Shown: positions 52,253 to 63,498 of the stretch, piece after piece
How the letters are laid out: every line of letters starts with the position of its first letter
Numbering within the stretch: position 1 is the stretch's first letter
Source of the DNA: Paulinella micropora
Lineage: Eukaryota; Cercozoa; Imbricatea; Euglyphida
NCBI GenBank assembly: GCA_009731375.1
Contig: BJOX01000118.1
Coordinates: 718,037 to 782,036 of the forward strand
Length of the DNA stretch: 64,000 nt
Reading direction: 5' to 3'
Translations under genes and position numbers: made by a program
Notes under the pieces: generated by a model
Seen by the model: the letters and a program-made list of their open reading frames with translations, nothing else
Database searches by the model: none
What the model was told of the DNA's origin: nothing

Positions 52253-52774
52253 GGTGGCGGCGCTGGCCGAGTTGCTCTTTTTTCCAGAAATTATCTTTCT
52301 ATCTATCTATCTATCTATATATCTATCTATCTATCTATCTGTCTATCTATCTATCAATAATCTTATCTTTCTACGTACTACCTACCTACCTACCAACCTA
52401 CCTACCTACCCTCCTAGCTACCTACCCACCTAGCTATCTACCGGCTAGGCGTGGCGCGAGCTGTTGCCCTGTTTGGAGAAGCTGGCCGGCCATGCCAGCG
52501 CCACTGAAGAACAGGCACGCCTGCTTGCTTGCTTGCTTGCTTGGCTTGCTTGCTTGGCTTGGCTTGGCTTGGCTTTCTCTCTTTCTTTTTCGCCGGACAT
52601 GCCAGCGCCACTGAAGAACAGGTACACCTTTTTTCTTTCTTTCTTTCTTTCTTCTATCTTCTTTCTTTCTTTCTTTTCTTTCTTCCTTTTCTTCTTTCTT
52701 TCTTTCTTTTTTTCTTTTCTTTTCTTTCTTTCTTTTCTTTTTTTCTTTTCTTTCTTTTCCTTCTTTTCTTTCTT

Positions 52775-52866
<92 letters not shown>

Positions 52867-52885
52867 NNNNNNNNNNTTTTTTTTT

Positions 52886-52927
<42 letters not shown>

Positions 52928-53184
52928 CTTTCTTTCTTTTCTTTCTTTCTTTCTTTTTTTCCTTTCTTTCTTTCTTTCTTTCTTTCTTTTTCGCCGGCCA
53001 TGCCAGCGCCACTGAAGAACAGGTGCTTTCTTGCAGTCTTATCTTTTAGGACAAAGTGGGAACAATAAGACATGGGTCAAGCCCGAGTTGTTTTTGTCAA
53101 GGTTTGTTTGTTGGTTTGCTGGTGTGTTTTTGTCAGTTTTTGTTGGTTGATTGGCTTGCGTAGTAGTAGTAGTAGTAGGAGGAG

Positions 53185-53238
<54 letters not shown>

Positions 53239-54658
53239 CAGTTGACTTGTTGTCGTCAATATTTGTTGGTTCACTGCCTTACTTGCTGACTTGCTCATAT
53301 ACATCTGCAGCTACATCTGCATCTACGTTCTGAGTGGATGCCTGGGCCGGGCCTATGGGGCGATCTGTTCAAGGACAGCGCAGACAGCCTGCAGACATGT
53401 CTAAGAACATCTGCATCTACATGCTATAGATTAGCGCATGACCGGACTGGTCCTGCGAGGCCATGTGTTCAAGTGCAGTCCAGACAGTCCACAGACACGT
53501 CTAGCACAGAACATCTACATCTACACCCACATGTTCATCCACAGCTACATCTACATATCCGTCTTGTCTAGCGCATAACTGGGCTTGGGCTGTGGGGCAA
53601 CTTGTTCAAGTACTGTCCAGATAGCCTCCAGGCGTGTCTGGCCCCTGCGCGCGCCATCTATGGCCACAACATGTCCCACCCTAGCCTGGTCGAGAGAGAG
53701 AGAGAGGTTTAAGGTTTGAAGATGCAGACACAGGTTGTGTGTTTGGAGGCGCACGCGTGCTGTGAGAACCACCATGACGTTGAGAGAGGGGGGGGGGGGG
53801 GGGGGGAAANNNNNNNNNNNNNNNNNNNNNNNNNNNNNNNNNNNNNNNNNNNNNNNNNNNNNNNNNNNNNNNNNNNNNNNNNNNNNNNNNNNNNNNNNNN
53901 NNNNNNNNNNNNNNNNNNNNNNNNNNNNNNNNNNNNNNNNNNNNNNNNNNNNNNNNNNNNNNNNNNNNNNNNNNNNNNNNNNNNNNNNNNNNNNNNNNNN
54001 NNNNNNNNNNNNNNNNNNNNNNNNNNNNNNNNNNNNNNNNNNNNNNNNNNNNNNNNNNNNNNNNNNNNNNNNNNNNNNNNNNNNNNNNNNNNNNNNNNNN
54101 NNNNNNNNNNNNNNNNNNNNNNNNNNNNNNNNNNNNNNNNNNNNNNNNNNNNNNNNNNNNNNNNNNNNNNNNNNNNNNNNNNNNNNNNNNNNNNNNNNNN
54201 NCCCTCCCCCAACACACATTGCTCTGTGTCTCGTTTCAGGTTCCGCTCTTCAAAGACTTCGCTCCCCTCATGCTCACCACACTGGGCGCCCTGCTGAAAA
54301 CCAAACAGGTCTATCTGTCTGTCAGTCTATCTATCCATCTATTTATCTATCCATCCATCTATCTATCTATCTATCTATCTACGTACCTACCTACCTACCT
54401 ACCTACCTACCTATCTATCTATCTATCTATCTATCTAGGTAGGTAGGTTGGTAGGTAGGTAGGTAGATAGGTAGACAGACAGATAGACTTGTTTTCCCAG
54501 CAGGGCGCCCAGTGTGTTGAGCATGAGGGGAGCGAAGTCTTGATAGATAGATAGATACATATATAGATATGTAGACATATATAGATAGATAGATAGATTA
54601 CCTACTACCTACCTACCAACCTATCTATTTATCTATCTTACTATCTAGCTATCTATCC

Positions 54659-54693
<35 letters not shown>

Positions 54694-55657
54694 CATCCAT
54701 CCATCTATCTATCTATCTATCTATCTCTATCACCTAATGCTCAACACACTGGGTGACCTACGAACCAAACAGGTCCAGCTATCTATCTATCTATCTATCT
54801 ATCTATCCGGGGGGCTAGGCACGCGGGCAAGTCTTTAGCTATGTCTTGCTCGCACATCCACACACCCCGAACAGCCCTGCACCAGCCGTGTTTCGGATTT
54901 GTCGCAGCTGGTGCAGCGTGACTGGCCAGGGCTGATGACTAACCTTCGTGGGCCCTTGATACACTCTCAAACTGTTCGGGTAAGCCCTGAGAGCCTTCGA
55001 TACCGGGCCTGCGGGAAACCGCAAGGTGCAGCCGAAGGATACGGCAACGCAGGGAATAACGGGTAATCCGCAGCCAAGTCCCTTCTTGTGAGGCTACCCC
55101 GCGCACGGCTCCTAATCGGTTCACTACCGCTGCTCCGCTAAAGCGGACCCGGTAGTCATCCGTCGCCGCTGTCCAGTGGTAGCCTGGCAAAGGGGAAAGG
55201 TTCAGAGACTAGACGGGAGTGGGATGTTCCTGTGTGCGGGTAGGCACATAAGCAGCGAGATCTTAAGGTATAGTCCGGCCGCCGCGAAAGTGGTCGCCTT
55301 GGATGAAGCTCGAGGGTTGGTGTACCCCTCGAGTCCGAGCCTTGGCGGGGCACGTGTACACGGACACGTGTCTGGAATCAGTCTGAGCCCATCCAGCCAG
55401 GGAGGCTTCAGACTGCATGCAACCGGGGCCTAGTGCCCAGCCCCAGCCCGCTACCCAGCCACCAACTGGCGGCGGGGTGGAATGGATGCCTATGTCTACG
55501 GATATGCAGAGCTGATGGACCAAACATATCTATCTATCTATCTATCTATCTGTCTGTCTGTCTGTCTATCTATCTTATCTATCTATCTATCTATCTCTGT
55601 ATCTCTGTATCTATCTATCTATCTATCTATTTATCTATCTACCTATCTATCTGTCTG

Positions 55658-55689
<32 letters not shown>

Positions 55690-55784
55690 CCTACCTACCT
55701 TTCTACCTACCTACCTATCTACATTCCTATCTATCTATCTATCTATCCATCTATCTATCTATCTATCTATCCATCTATCTATCC

Positions 55785-55817
<33 letters not shown>

Positions 55818-56615
55818 CCTGCCTACCTACCTACCTACCTACCTACCTATCTATCTATCTATCTATCTGTCTGTCTATCTATCTATATATCTACCTATCT
55901 ACCTACCTACCTACCTACCTACCTACCTACCATCTATCTATCTATCTATCTATCTATGCATCTACCAGGTCAACCTTGCTAATCGTTTGATCTCTGCAAT
56001 GATCGACGTCGCGGACACGTGGGTACATGACTACATACATACATACATACATATATATATATATATAATATATATATATAGACATACATACATACATACA
56101 TACGTACATACATACATATAGACATACATACATACATACATGCATACATACATACATACAGACATACAGACATGCATACAGGCAACCTTCTATCGCAGCA
56201 GTTTGACCACGTTGAGCATACCTACATACATATATATAGACAGACAGACAGACAGACATACATACATACATACACATACATGCATACAGGCAACGTTCTA
56301 TCGAAGCAGTTTGACAACGTTGAGCTACATACATACATATATATAGACAGACAGACAGACATACATACAGACATACCTACAGACATACATACATGCATAC
56401 AGGCAACGTTCTATCGAAGCAGTTTAACAACGTTTGGCTCAGCCATGTTGCAGGTATGTATGTATGTATGTATGTATGTATGCATGCATGCATACAATAC
56501 ATGCCCTCCTGTCTGCGTGTAGGTATGTATGTATGTATGTATGTATGTATGTATGTATGTATGTGTGTATGTACGTATGTATGTATGTATGTATGTATGT
56601 ATGTATGTATGTGTG

Positions 56616-56646
<31 letters not shown>

Positions 56647-56690
56647 TGTATGTATGTATGTATGTGTGTATGTATGTATGTATGTATGTA

Positions 56691-56723
<33 letters not shown>

Positions 56724-57463
56724 TGTTCCAGATTGTGCAAAACCGCACCTTTCCTGACTCCACTCGACAGCTGGTACACTAGCATTCTAGCAATATATGT
56801 ACATATATATATATATATATTTATGTGTGTGTATTGTGTGTGTGTGTTGTGTGTGTTTGTGTGTGTATACAGATATATGTAAACTATACCACATTCTTCT
56901 ATCTATTCTATCTATTCTATCCATACTATCTATTCATTTCTCTATTCTATCTATTCATTTACCTATTCTATCTATTCTATCTGTTCTATCTGTTCTATCT
57001 GTCTGTTACGCGATGGTATGGCTGCGCCAACACGTGAGCAAGCTTAAACATATACATGAATACAAACATACACACATACATACATTATATAATTTATATT
57101 TATGTTACGCGATGGAGTGGTTGTGTGTGTAGTGTGCAAACGCCAGCAAGCTTACAATACTTACATACATACATGCATACATACATGCATGCATGCATGC
57201 ATGCATGCATGCAAACATACATACAAATATATATAATATATATCTATTTGTTAGCGCTGGAGTGGTTTGTGTGAGGTGTGTGTGTGTGTGTGTGCGAACG
57301 CGAGCCGGCTCTACCATATCCCACATGACAACAATAGCAATCAAAACAACAAGTGTGTGTGTGCGAACGCGAGCCGGCTCTACCATATCCCACATGACAA
57401 CAATAGCAATCAAAACAACAATAATAATAATAACAATACATCTGTGTGGGCAATCATCAGGAT

Positions 57464-57501
<38 letters not shown>

Positions 57502-57577
57502 TTTGATATCTGATAGGCGATGGAGTGGCTGTGTGAGGTGTGAGTGTGTGTGTGTGTGAACGCGAGCCGGCTATGCC

Positions 57578-57624
<47 letters not shown>

Positions 57625-57673
57625 CCCATCTACCTACCTATCTATCTATCTATCTTTCTATCTACCTACCTAC

Positions 57674-57721
<48 letters not shown>

Positions 57722-57779
57722 GTATCTATCTATCTATCTATATCTATCTATCTACATCTATCTATCTATCCTATCTATC

Positions 57780-57810
<31 letters not shown>

Positions 57811-59004
57811 CTACGGCTTAGCTGGGCATCGGGTTAATACTTTACCCACAGACTTCCTTGGTTGACGAAATCAGAAGCTCCTTTTTTCTGACATTAGTCG
57901 ATATCTCATCAGTTGATCTCATCACTTACTCCACGGAGCGAACCAAGGCCACTTGAGGTGTCACTGACCCTCCCTTGGGCTTGGTTTTTTTGAAATGGGT
58001 GCCATCTGTCGACAGACAGAGAATTAGGGGATGGTGTGGGTGTGCTGGGCCCGTGGTGGGGTGCCTTATGTGTGCCTAGCCATACGCCTATAAGTCACAT
58101 GCCGAAATAGCGACGGGAAGCACAATCCTGTTCCCTCAGGGTGCCCTTTCTCGCTTGTTGAGCCCGGAATAAAACCCACAGTGCTCTGTCGGTTTATACT
58201 AGACTGTCGAACAGTCTCGAAACTCCATCTGCTTACTGGGTCCTCTGTAATGGAGGTGGGAGCTCGTTCTGCAAGGGGCGCTTATGGAACGAGCCCTGCC
58301 CCCGCCTGGTACTAGGGAGATTTGGTATCGCCTGTATGTCCTTCCGTGCAAACATCACGGCTTAGCTGGGCATCGGGTTAATACTTTACCCACAGACTTC
58401 CTTGGTTGACGAAATCAGAAGCTCCTTTTTTCTGACATTAGTCGATATCTCATCTATCTATCCTCCTATCCATCCATCTATCTATCTATCTAGGCCATGG
58501 AATGGTCGTGTGCGGTGTGCGAGCGGGAGCCGGCTATGGCGCGTAAACGACACGAGTTCGTGCTGGCCTGCATCAACGCAGCGTTCTCGCTCATGTTGTG
58601 CGTCGAGGAGGTGTGGCTCTCGACATCATCATCATCATCATCGTCGTCGTCGTCGTCGTCATCATCATCATCATCATCATCCTCATCGTCGTCGTCGTCG
58701 TCGTCATCATCATCATCATCATCGTCGTCGTCGTCGTCATCATCATCATCATCGTCGTCGTCGTCGTCATTATCATCATAATTATCATCGTCGTGGTCGT
58801 CGTCGTCATCATCATCATCATCATCATCGTCATCATAATCATCATCATCATCATCATCATCATCGTCGTCGTCGTCGTCATCATCATCATCATCGTCGTC
58901 GTCGTCGTCGTCATCATCATCATCATCGTCGTCGTCGTCGTCGTCATCATCATCATCATCATCATCATCACCATCATCATCGCCATCATTATCACCACCA
59001 TCAT

Positions 59005-59036
<32 letters not shown>

Positions 59037-59535
59037 TCACCGTCACCACCATCATCATCATCACCACCACCACCACCATCTGTATACATGCATGGCATGT
59101 ACTATATGATGTCTATTCACGCCTGCATCAACGCAGCGTTCGCGCTCTCATGTTGTGCATTCGACAAGGTAGTGTGTATGTATGCATCACATGTACTACG
59201 CAGCGTTCGCGCTCTCATGTTGTGCGTTCGACGAGGTAGTGTGTATGTATGCATCACATGTACTACGCAGCGTTCGCGCTCTCATATTGTGCGTTCGATG
59301 AGGTAGTGTGTATGTATGCATCACATGTACTACGCAGCGTTCGCGCTCTCATGTTGTGCGTTCGACGAGGTGGTGTGTATGTATGCATCACATGTAGTAT
59401 ATCATGTCTATTCATGGCCTGCATCAACGCAGCGTTCGCGCGCATGCTGTGCGTAGACGAGTTATGCTCTCCACCTGTATGTATGCATGACAGACTATAT
59501 GCTGTCTATTGATGAAGCAGCTCTTTGTAGTCTAC

Positions 59536-59595
<60 letters not shown>

Positions 59596-59636
59596 ATACA
59601 TATATATATATATACATTTATATTTATATTTATATC

Positions 59637-59669
<33 letters not shown>

Positions 59670-59846
59670 TTATAATTTCCTCCTTCATGTCTGTGTCGTC
59701 AATCTAGCCTAGGCGTTGATGCGCTGCCAAGACGAGACATAGAAGAGCTTAGATATTCATCACGCCTTCTACTATATTATATATATATGTAGAGAAAGAG
59801 AGACAGAGACACAGAGAGAGAGAGAGAGAAGATAGATAGATAGATA

Positions 59847-59877
<31 letters not shown>

Positions 59878-59891
59878 AGATTGATAGATAG

Positions 59892-59968
<77 letters not shown>

Positions 59969-60022
59969 GTGTGTGTGTGTGTGTGCGTGAGTGAGTGAGA
60001 GACACTGAGAAAGAGAGAGAGA

Positions 60023-60062
<40 letters not shown>

Positions 60063-60278
60063 NNNNNNNNNNACCTCGGGCGCTTGTGTGCTGTGTGTGT
60101 GTGTGTGTGGTGTGATGTGTGTGTGCTGTGTGTGTGTGGTGTGCTGTGTGTGTGTGGATGAGGCGGAAATAGACCCTCTCCAAGTGTGAAGATATGTGTG
60201 TGAGATATGCTACGTGACAGCTATGCCTGCCTGCATCAACGCACACACACACACACTCTCTCTCTCTCTATCTATCTA

Positions 60279-60340
<62 letters not shown>

Positions 60341-60517
60341 CGCGCGCATGGTCTGTGCGGACGTCGTGTACATGGCATATGCATAGACACATACAGAATG
60401 CAAAGACCTGCTCGTGCCTGCATCAGCAACGCAGCATTCGCGTGCATGCTGTGTGTGTGTGTGTGCGAGCCAGACCTTGACCATCTACCACACAACATTA
60501 CACACACACACACACTT

Positions 60518-60548
<31 letters not shown>

Positions 60549-60866
60549 CACACACGCACACACACGCGCGCCCACAGGACTCTGGTTGGGATCAGCGGGA
60601 GGAAGAGGGCGGCGGCGACGAGGACGACGACTCCTGCTTCTCCGTGTCTGCAACAGCTAACCACCACACAACTCACTATAACTCGCTATAACTCTCTCTC
60701 TCTCTCTCTCACACACACACTCTCTCTCTCTCTCCCACTCCACCCCTCCCTCTCTCTCTCTCTCTCTCTCTCTTATCTATCTATCTATCTATCTATCTAT
60801 CTGTCTGTCTATCTATCTATCTATCTCTAGCTATCTAGCTATCTATCTACCTACCTACCTACCTAC

Positions 60867-60905
<39 letters not shown>

Positions 60906-60981
60906 CATACCTACCTACCTACCTACCTACCTACCTACTCACTTACCTACCTACCTACCTACTTACCTACCTACCTATTTC

Positions 60982-61051
<70 letters not shown>

Positions 61052-61483
61052 GGTGGGCAGTGAAGCTATAGATCGTTTGGCTCAATCATTACGCGCGAAA
61101 AAGGTATATCTATCTACCGAAATATCTACCTATCTATCTATACTACCTAATTACTATCTATCTATCTATTTATCTATCTATCTATGTATCTCATATCTCC
61201 TATCTATCTGACCATCTATCTCGGATATGCAGCGCTGGTAGCCCAACCATCTCTATCTATCTATCTATCTATCTTGATTCCCATCCCGGACACATGCACA
61301 GTACACAAATTGTTTGATATGAAACTGCGTTCTTTTGCAAGGACTACATTCCTTTTGCGATATCTCATCTATCTATCTATCTTTGACAGATATTGCCATT
61401 CACCTTCAAGCTCATCAAGGAGCTGATGGACAAAGAGGTATCTTTCTTATACTGTATATACATACACATATTCATAATACATA

Positions 61484-61568
<85 letters not shown>

Positions 61569-61683
61569 CNNNNNNNNNNATACATGCATGCGTACAGGAT
61601 TGGAAGCTGCGGCACGCGGGACTGAGCGCCCTGGCACAGGCAGCACACAGCTAACATCACATCTATCTATCTATCTATCTATG

Positions 61684-61714
<31 letters not shown>

Positions 61715-62178
61715 ATCTATCTATCTATCTATCTTTCTATCTATCTTTCTATCCATCTATCCATCTATCTATCTATCTATCTATCTCCTAGCCATACGCC
61801 TATAAGTCACATGCCGAAATAGCGACGGGAAGCACAATCCTGTTCCCTCAGGGTGCCCTTTCTCGCTTGTTGAGCCCGGAATAAAACCCACAGTGCTCTG
61901 TCGGTTTATACTAGACTGTCGAACAGTCTCGAAACTCCATCTGCTTACTGGGTCCTCTGTAATGGAGGTGGGAGCTCGTTCTGCAAGGGGCGCTTATGGA
62001 ACGAGCCCTGGCCCCGCCTGGTACTAGGGAGCTTTGGTATCGCCTGTATCAGTCCCTTCCGTGCAAACATCACGGCTTAGCTGGGCATCGGGTTAATACT
62101 TTACCCACAGACTTCCTTGGTTGACGAAATCAGAAGCTCCTTTTTTCTGACATTAGTCGATATTTCATCTATCTATCA

Positions 62179-62220
<42 letters not shown>

Positions 62221-62604
62221 AGCTATTTCTCTGGCTTGTGTCAGGTGGCGGAGGTGGCCGACCTGAGTCAGATCCCTGTCTTGCGGGTGATTCACTTCAC
62301 ACACGACCCGCATTCTCGCGTGCGCTGGGCCGCTATGAACTGCCTGGGACAGCTGGCCACCGACTTCGCCCCGACTTTGCAGGTAGGTAGACAGGTAGGT
62401 AGGTAGGCAGGTAGGTAGGTAGGCAGGTAGGCCAGCTGGCCACCGAAGACGCCCCGACTCTGCAGGTAGGTAGACAGGTAGGTAGGTAGGCAGGTAGGTA
62501 GTGAGGTAGGTAGATGTATGTATGTATGTATGTACGTACGAACGTACGCACGCATGCATGCATGCACGTACGTACGTACGCACGCATGCATGCATGTATG
62601 TATG

Positions 62605-62635
<31 letters not shown>

Positions 62636-63278
62636 CTATGTATGTATGTAATGTATGTATGTTGGGTGTAGTGTCAGTACCACACCGCCATCTTCCCCGC
62701 GCTGATGGAGGTGTTGGAGGAGAAGGACAAGCCGCGGCTGCAGAAGCACGCGCTGTGCACGCTCTGCAATGTGCTGACCGTGGAGTCGGAGACGGTGGGG
62801 AGGAGGGAGAGAGAGAGAGAGAGAGAGAAGAGCGCTGTGCACGCTCTGCAATGTGCTGACCGTGGAGTCAGAGACGGTGGGGAGGGAGGGACAGAGAGAG
62901 GGGGGGTGGGGAGAGAGAGAGAGAGAAGAGCGCTGTGCACGCTCTGCAATGTGCTGACCGTGGAGTCGGAGACGGTGGGGAGGGAGGGACAGAGAGAGGG
63001 GGGGTGGGGAGAGAGAGAGAGAGAGAAGAGCGCTGTTCTCGCTCTGCAATGTGCTGACCGTGGAGACGGAGACGGTGGGGAGAGAGAGAGAGAGATGTGC
63101 GTATGCATACTGTGTGTCTGAAGGACGTGGCTGAGAGCGAGTTCGTGGAGCCGTACGCTGCACTGCTGATGCAAATCCTCTTCCAGCTCCTGCAGAACGG
63201 CCAACGAATCGTGCAGGTCTATCTATCTATCTATCTATCTATCTCTATTTCTCCATCCATCCGTCCGTCCATCTATCC

Positions 63279-63312
<34 letters not shown>

Positions 63313-63498
63313 ATATCTATCTACCTACCTACCTATCTCTATCTATCCATCTCTCTATCTATCCATCTCTCTATCTATCCATCCGTCCATCCATCCATCT
63401 AACCATCCAATCCATCCACCACCTGTGTGTATTAAGGAAGAAGTGGTGACGGCGATCGCGGCCGTAGCGGGCGTCGCCACTGACGCCTTCAAACCGTG
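48623..63498 (+). CDS. importin-5/karyopherin-beta3 orthologue, N-terminal part
   Basis: Exons with continuous phase: 48623-48674 (ATG), 48840-48978, 49068-49149, 50332-50391, 51090-51140, then (part missing, see 53,338 and the 53,810 gap) 54240-54308, 55969-56022, 56403-56453, 56732-56773, 58494-58610, 60578-60643, 61053-61103, 61390-61437, 61598 to about 61650, 62245-62382, 62672-62794, 63124-63216 and 63437-63498. After exon 3 nearly every junction is phase 0. The product reads as HEAT repeats colinear with importin-5, for example [61 protein letters not shown] and [11 protein letters not shown]. The acidic loop is [18 protein letters not shown]. Importin-5 binds Ran-GTP and carries ribosomal proteins and histones into the nucleus. 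The remaining two thirds lie beyond the window. The exon at 61,598 lacks a clear GT donor. Confidence 0.85.
49150..50331. repeat. (CATA)n/(TATG)n intron with decayed exon copies
   Basis: Importin intron of (CATA)n then (TATG)n. Between 50,145 and 50,331 three tandem copies of the start of the next exon occur (GGTCAAGTCGGGCTTGTTAC followed by AGGCTATGTCATGCTATGTC), each preceded by a CTACGTAGG-like spacer. Confidence 0.9.
50392..51089. repeat. (ATCT)n intronic microsatellite
   Basis: (ATCT)n with (CTGT)n and (CTAC)n blocks, filling one importin intron. Confidence 0.95.
51141..51625. repeat. (GATA)n with dispersed repeat D copy 2
   Basis: (GATA)n on both sides of repeat D (51,330-51,436), followed by a unique stretch to 51,600 in which I recognise nothing. 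Confidence 0.8.
51626..52092 (+). repeat. dispersed repeat A, copy 2 (one terminal repeat)
   Basis: Same orientation as copy 1 at 3,808, about 97 percent alike by eye, ending at the ATTTCAAAA part of the core, so lacking the second terminal repeat. (GATA)n on both sides. Confidence 0.75.
52093..53160. repeat. (GATA)n, (ATCT)n, poly-T and (CTTT)n, with exon-like copies
   Basis: Includes a decayed copy of importin exon 51090-51140 (GTGGCGGCGCTGGCCGAGTT at 52,253) and three copies of a GCCATGCCAGCGCCACTGAAGAACAGG-like unit (52,490, 52,597 and 52,998) around pure poly-T with a 10-N gap at 52,867. Confidence 0.85.
53161..53809. other. (GTA)n, then three tandem exon-like units
   Basis: After (GTA)n, a unit reading about CTATGGGGCGATCTGTTCAA followed by a CAGACA-rich tail occurs near 53,354, 53,452 (more diverged) and 53,590. 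In the third copy the plus strand can read [20 protein letters not shown], which may be the missing importin exon between 51,140 and 54,240. A 392-N gap follows at 53,810-54,201. Confidence 0.45.
54309..54840. repeat. (ATCT)n/(CTAC)n with inverted exon fragment
   Basis: Intronic tetranucleotides. At 54,489-54,541 an inverted partial copy of the exon at 54,240-54,308 is visible (CAGCAGGGCGCCCAGTGTGTTGAGCATGAGGGGAGCGAAGTCTT), and at 54,733-54,772 a decayed direct copy. Confidence 0.85.
54880..55440 (+). ncRNA. group I intron core inside an importin intron
   Basis: All four conserved core elements are present in order: P (GCGGGAAA, 55,011-55,018), Q (AATCCGCAGCCAAGTCC, 55,065-55,081), R (GTTCAGAGACTAGACGGG, 55,200-55,217) and S (AAGGTATAGTCC, 55,265-55,276). 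The P4 pairing CTGCGG/CCGCAG and the P7 pairing GACTA/TAGTC are perfect. This is a nuclear-type (IC1-like) group I ribozyme. Such introns normally sit in rRNA genes; here the flanks are not rRNA and it lies between two importin exons. There is no homing endonuclease frame. Boundaries are approximate because the exon junctions are not identified. Confidence 0.85.
55530..55968. repeat. (ATCT)n/(CTAC)n intronic microsatellite
   Basis: Long (ATCT)n with CTGT and CTAC blocks, ending at the exon at 55,969. Confidence 0.95.
56023..56402. repeat. (CATA)n with two decayed copies of the next exon
   Basis: (CATA)n and (GACA)n. Copies of GCAACGTTCTATCGAAGCAG at 56,181 and 56,289 precede the functional exon at 56,403, which alone retains a GT donor. 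Confidence 0.9.
56454..58493. repeat. microsatellites, exon fragments and repeat A copy 3
   Basis: (TATG)n, then the exon at 56,732-56,773, then (TG)n, (CTAT)n and fragments of the exon found intact at 58,494 (GCGATGGAGTGG or GCGCTGGAGTGG near 57,006, 57,110, 57,258 and 57,518, and GCGAGCCGGCT near 57,300, 57,368 and 57,562). Repeat A lies inverted at 57,806-58,455 with both terminal repeats. Confidence 0.85.
58611..59085. repeat. (ATC)n/(GTC)n trinucleotide block
   Basis: About 470 bp of alternating (ATC)n and (GTC)n directly after an importin exon donor. Its His, Arg, Ser, Ile or Asp homopolymer frames are artefacts. Confidence 0.95.
59086..60577. repeat. decayed exon copies, (TA)n, (GA)n, (TG)n
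   Basis: Five copies of the 3' half of the exon 58,494-58,610 (GCCTGCATCAACGCAGCGTT or CGCAGCGTTCGCGCTCTCAT) lie at about 59,121, 59,200, 59,265, 59,332 and 59,418, with another at 60,415. (TA)n, (GA)n, poly-G and a gap at 60,063-60,072 follow. Confidence 0.85.
60644..61052. repeat. (CT)n, (ATCT)n, (CTAC)n intron
   Basis: Pyrimidine-rich importin intron. No gene. Confidence 0.95.
61104..61597. repeat. (ATCT)n, repeat D copy 3 and poly-T
   Basis: Repeat D is inverted at about 61,274-61,370, followed by the small exon 61,390-61,437, then poly-T and a 10-N gap at 61,570. Confidence 0.85.
61651..62244. repeat. (ATCT)n and repeat A copy 4 (inverted, truncated)
   Basis: Repeat A from 61,788 to 62,172 on the minus strand, missing the outer part of its core and one terminal repeat, inside (ATCT)n. 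It lies in the intron whose upstream exon has no clear GT donor. Confidence 0.8.
62383..63123. repeat. (GTAG)n/(TATG)n and tandem exon 3'-end copies
   Basis: At 62,430-62,466 a copy of the previous exon's end (CAGCTGGCCACCGAAGACGCC) occurs with its GTAGGT donor. After the exon 62,672-62,794, three tandem copies of its last 50 nt follow (about 62,830, 62,930 and 63,030), each with a (GA)n spacer. Confidence 0.9.
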
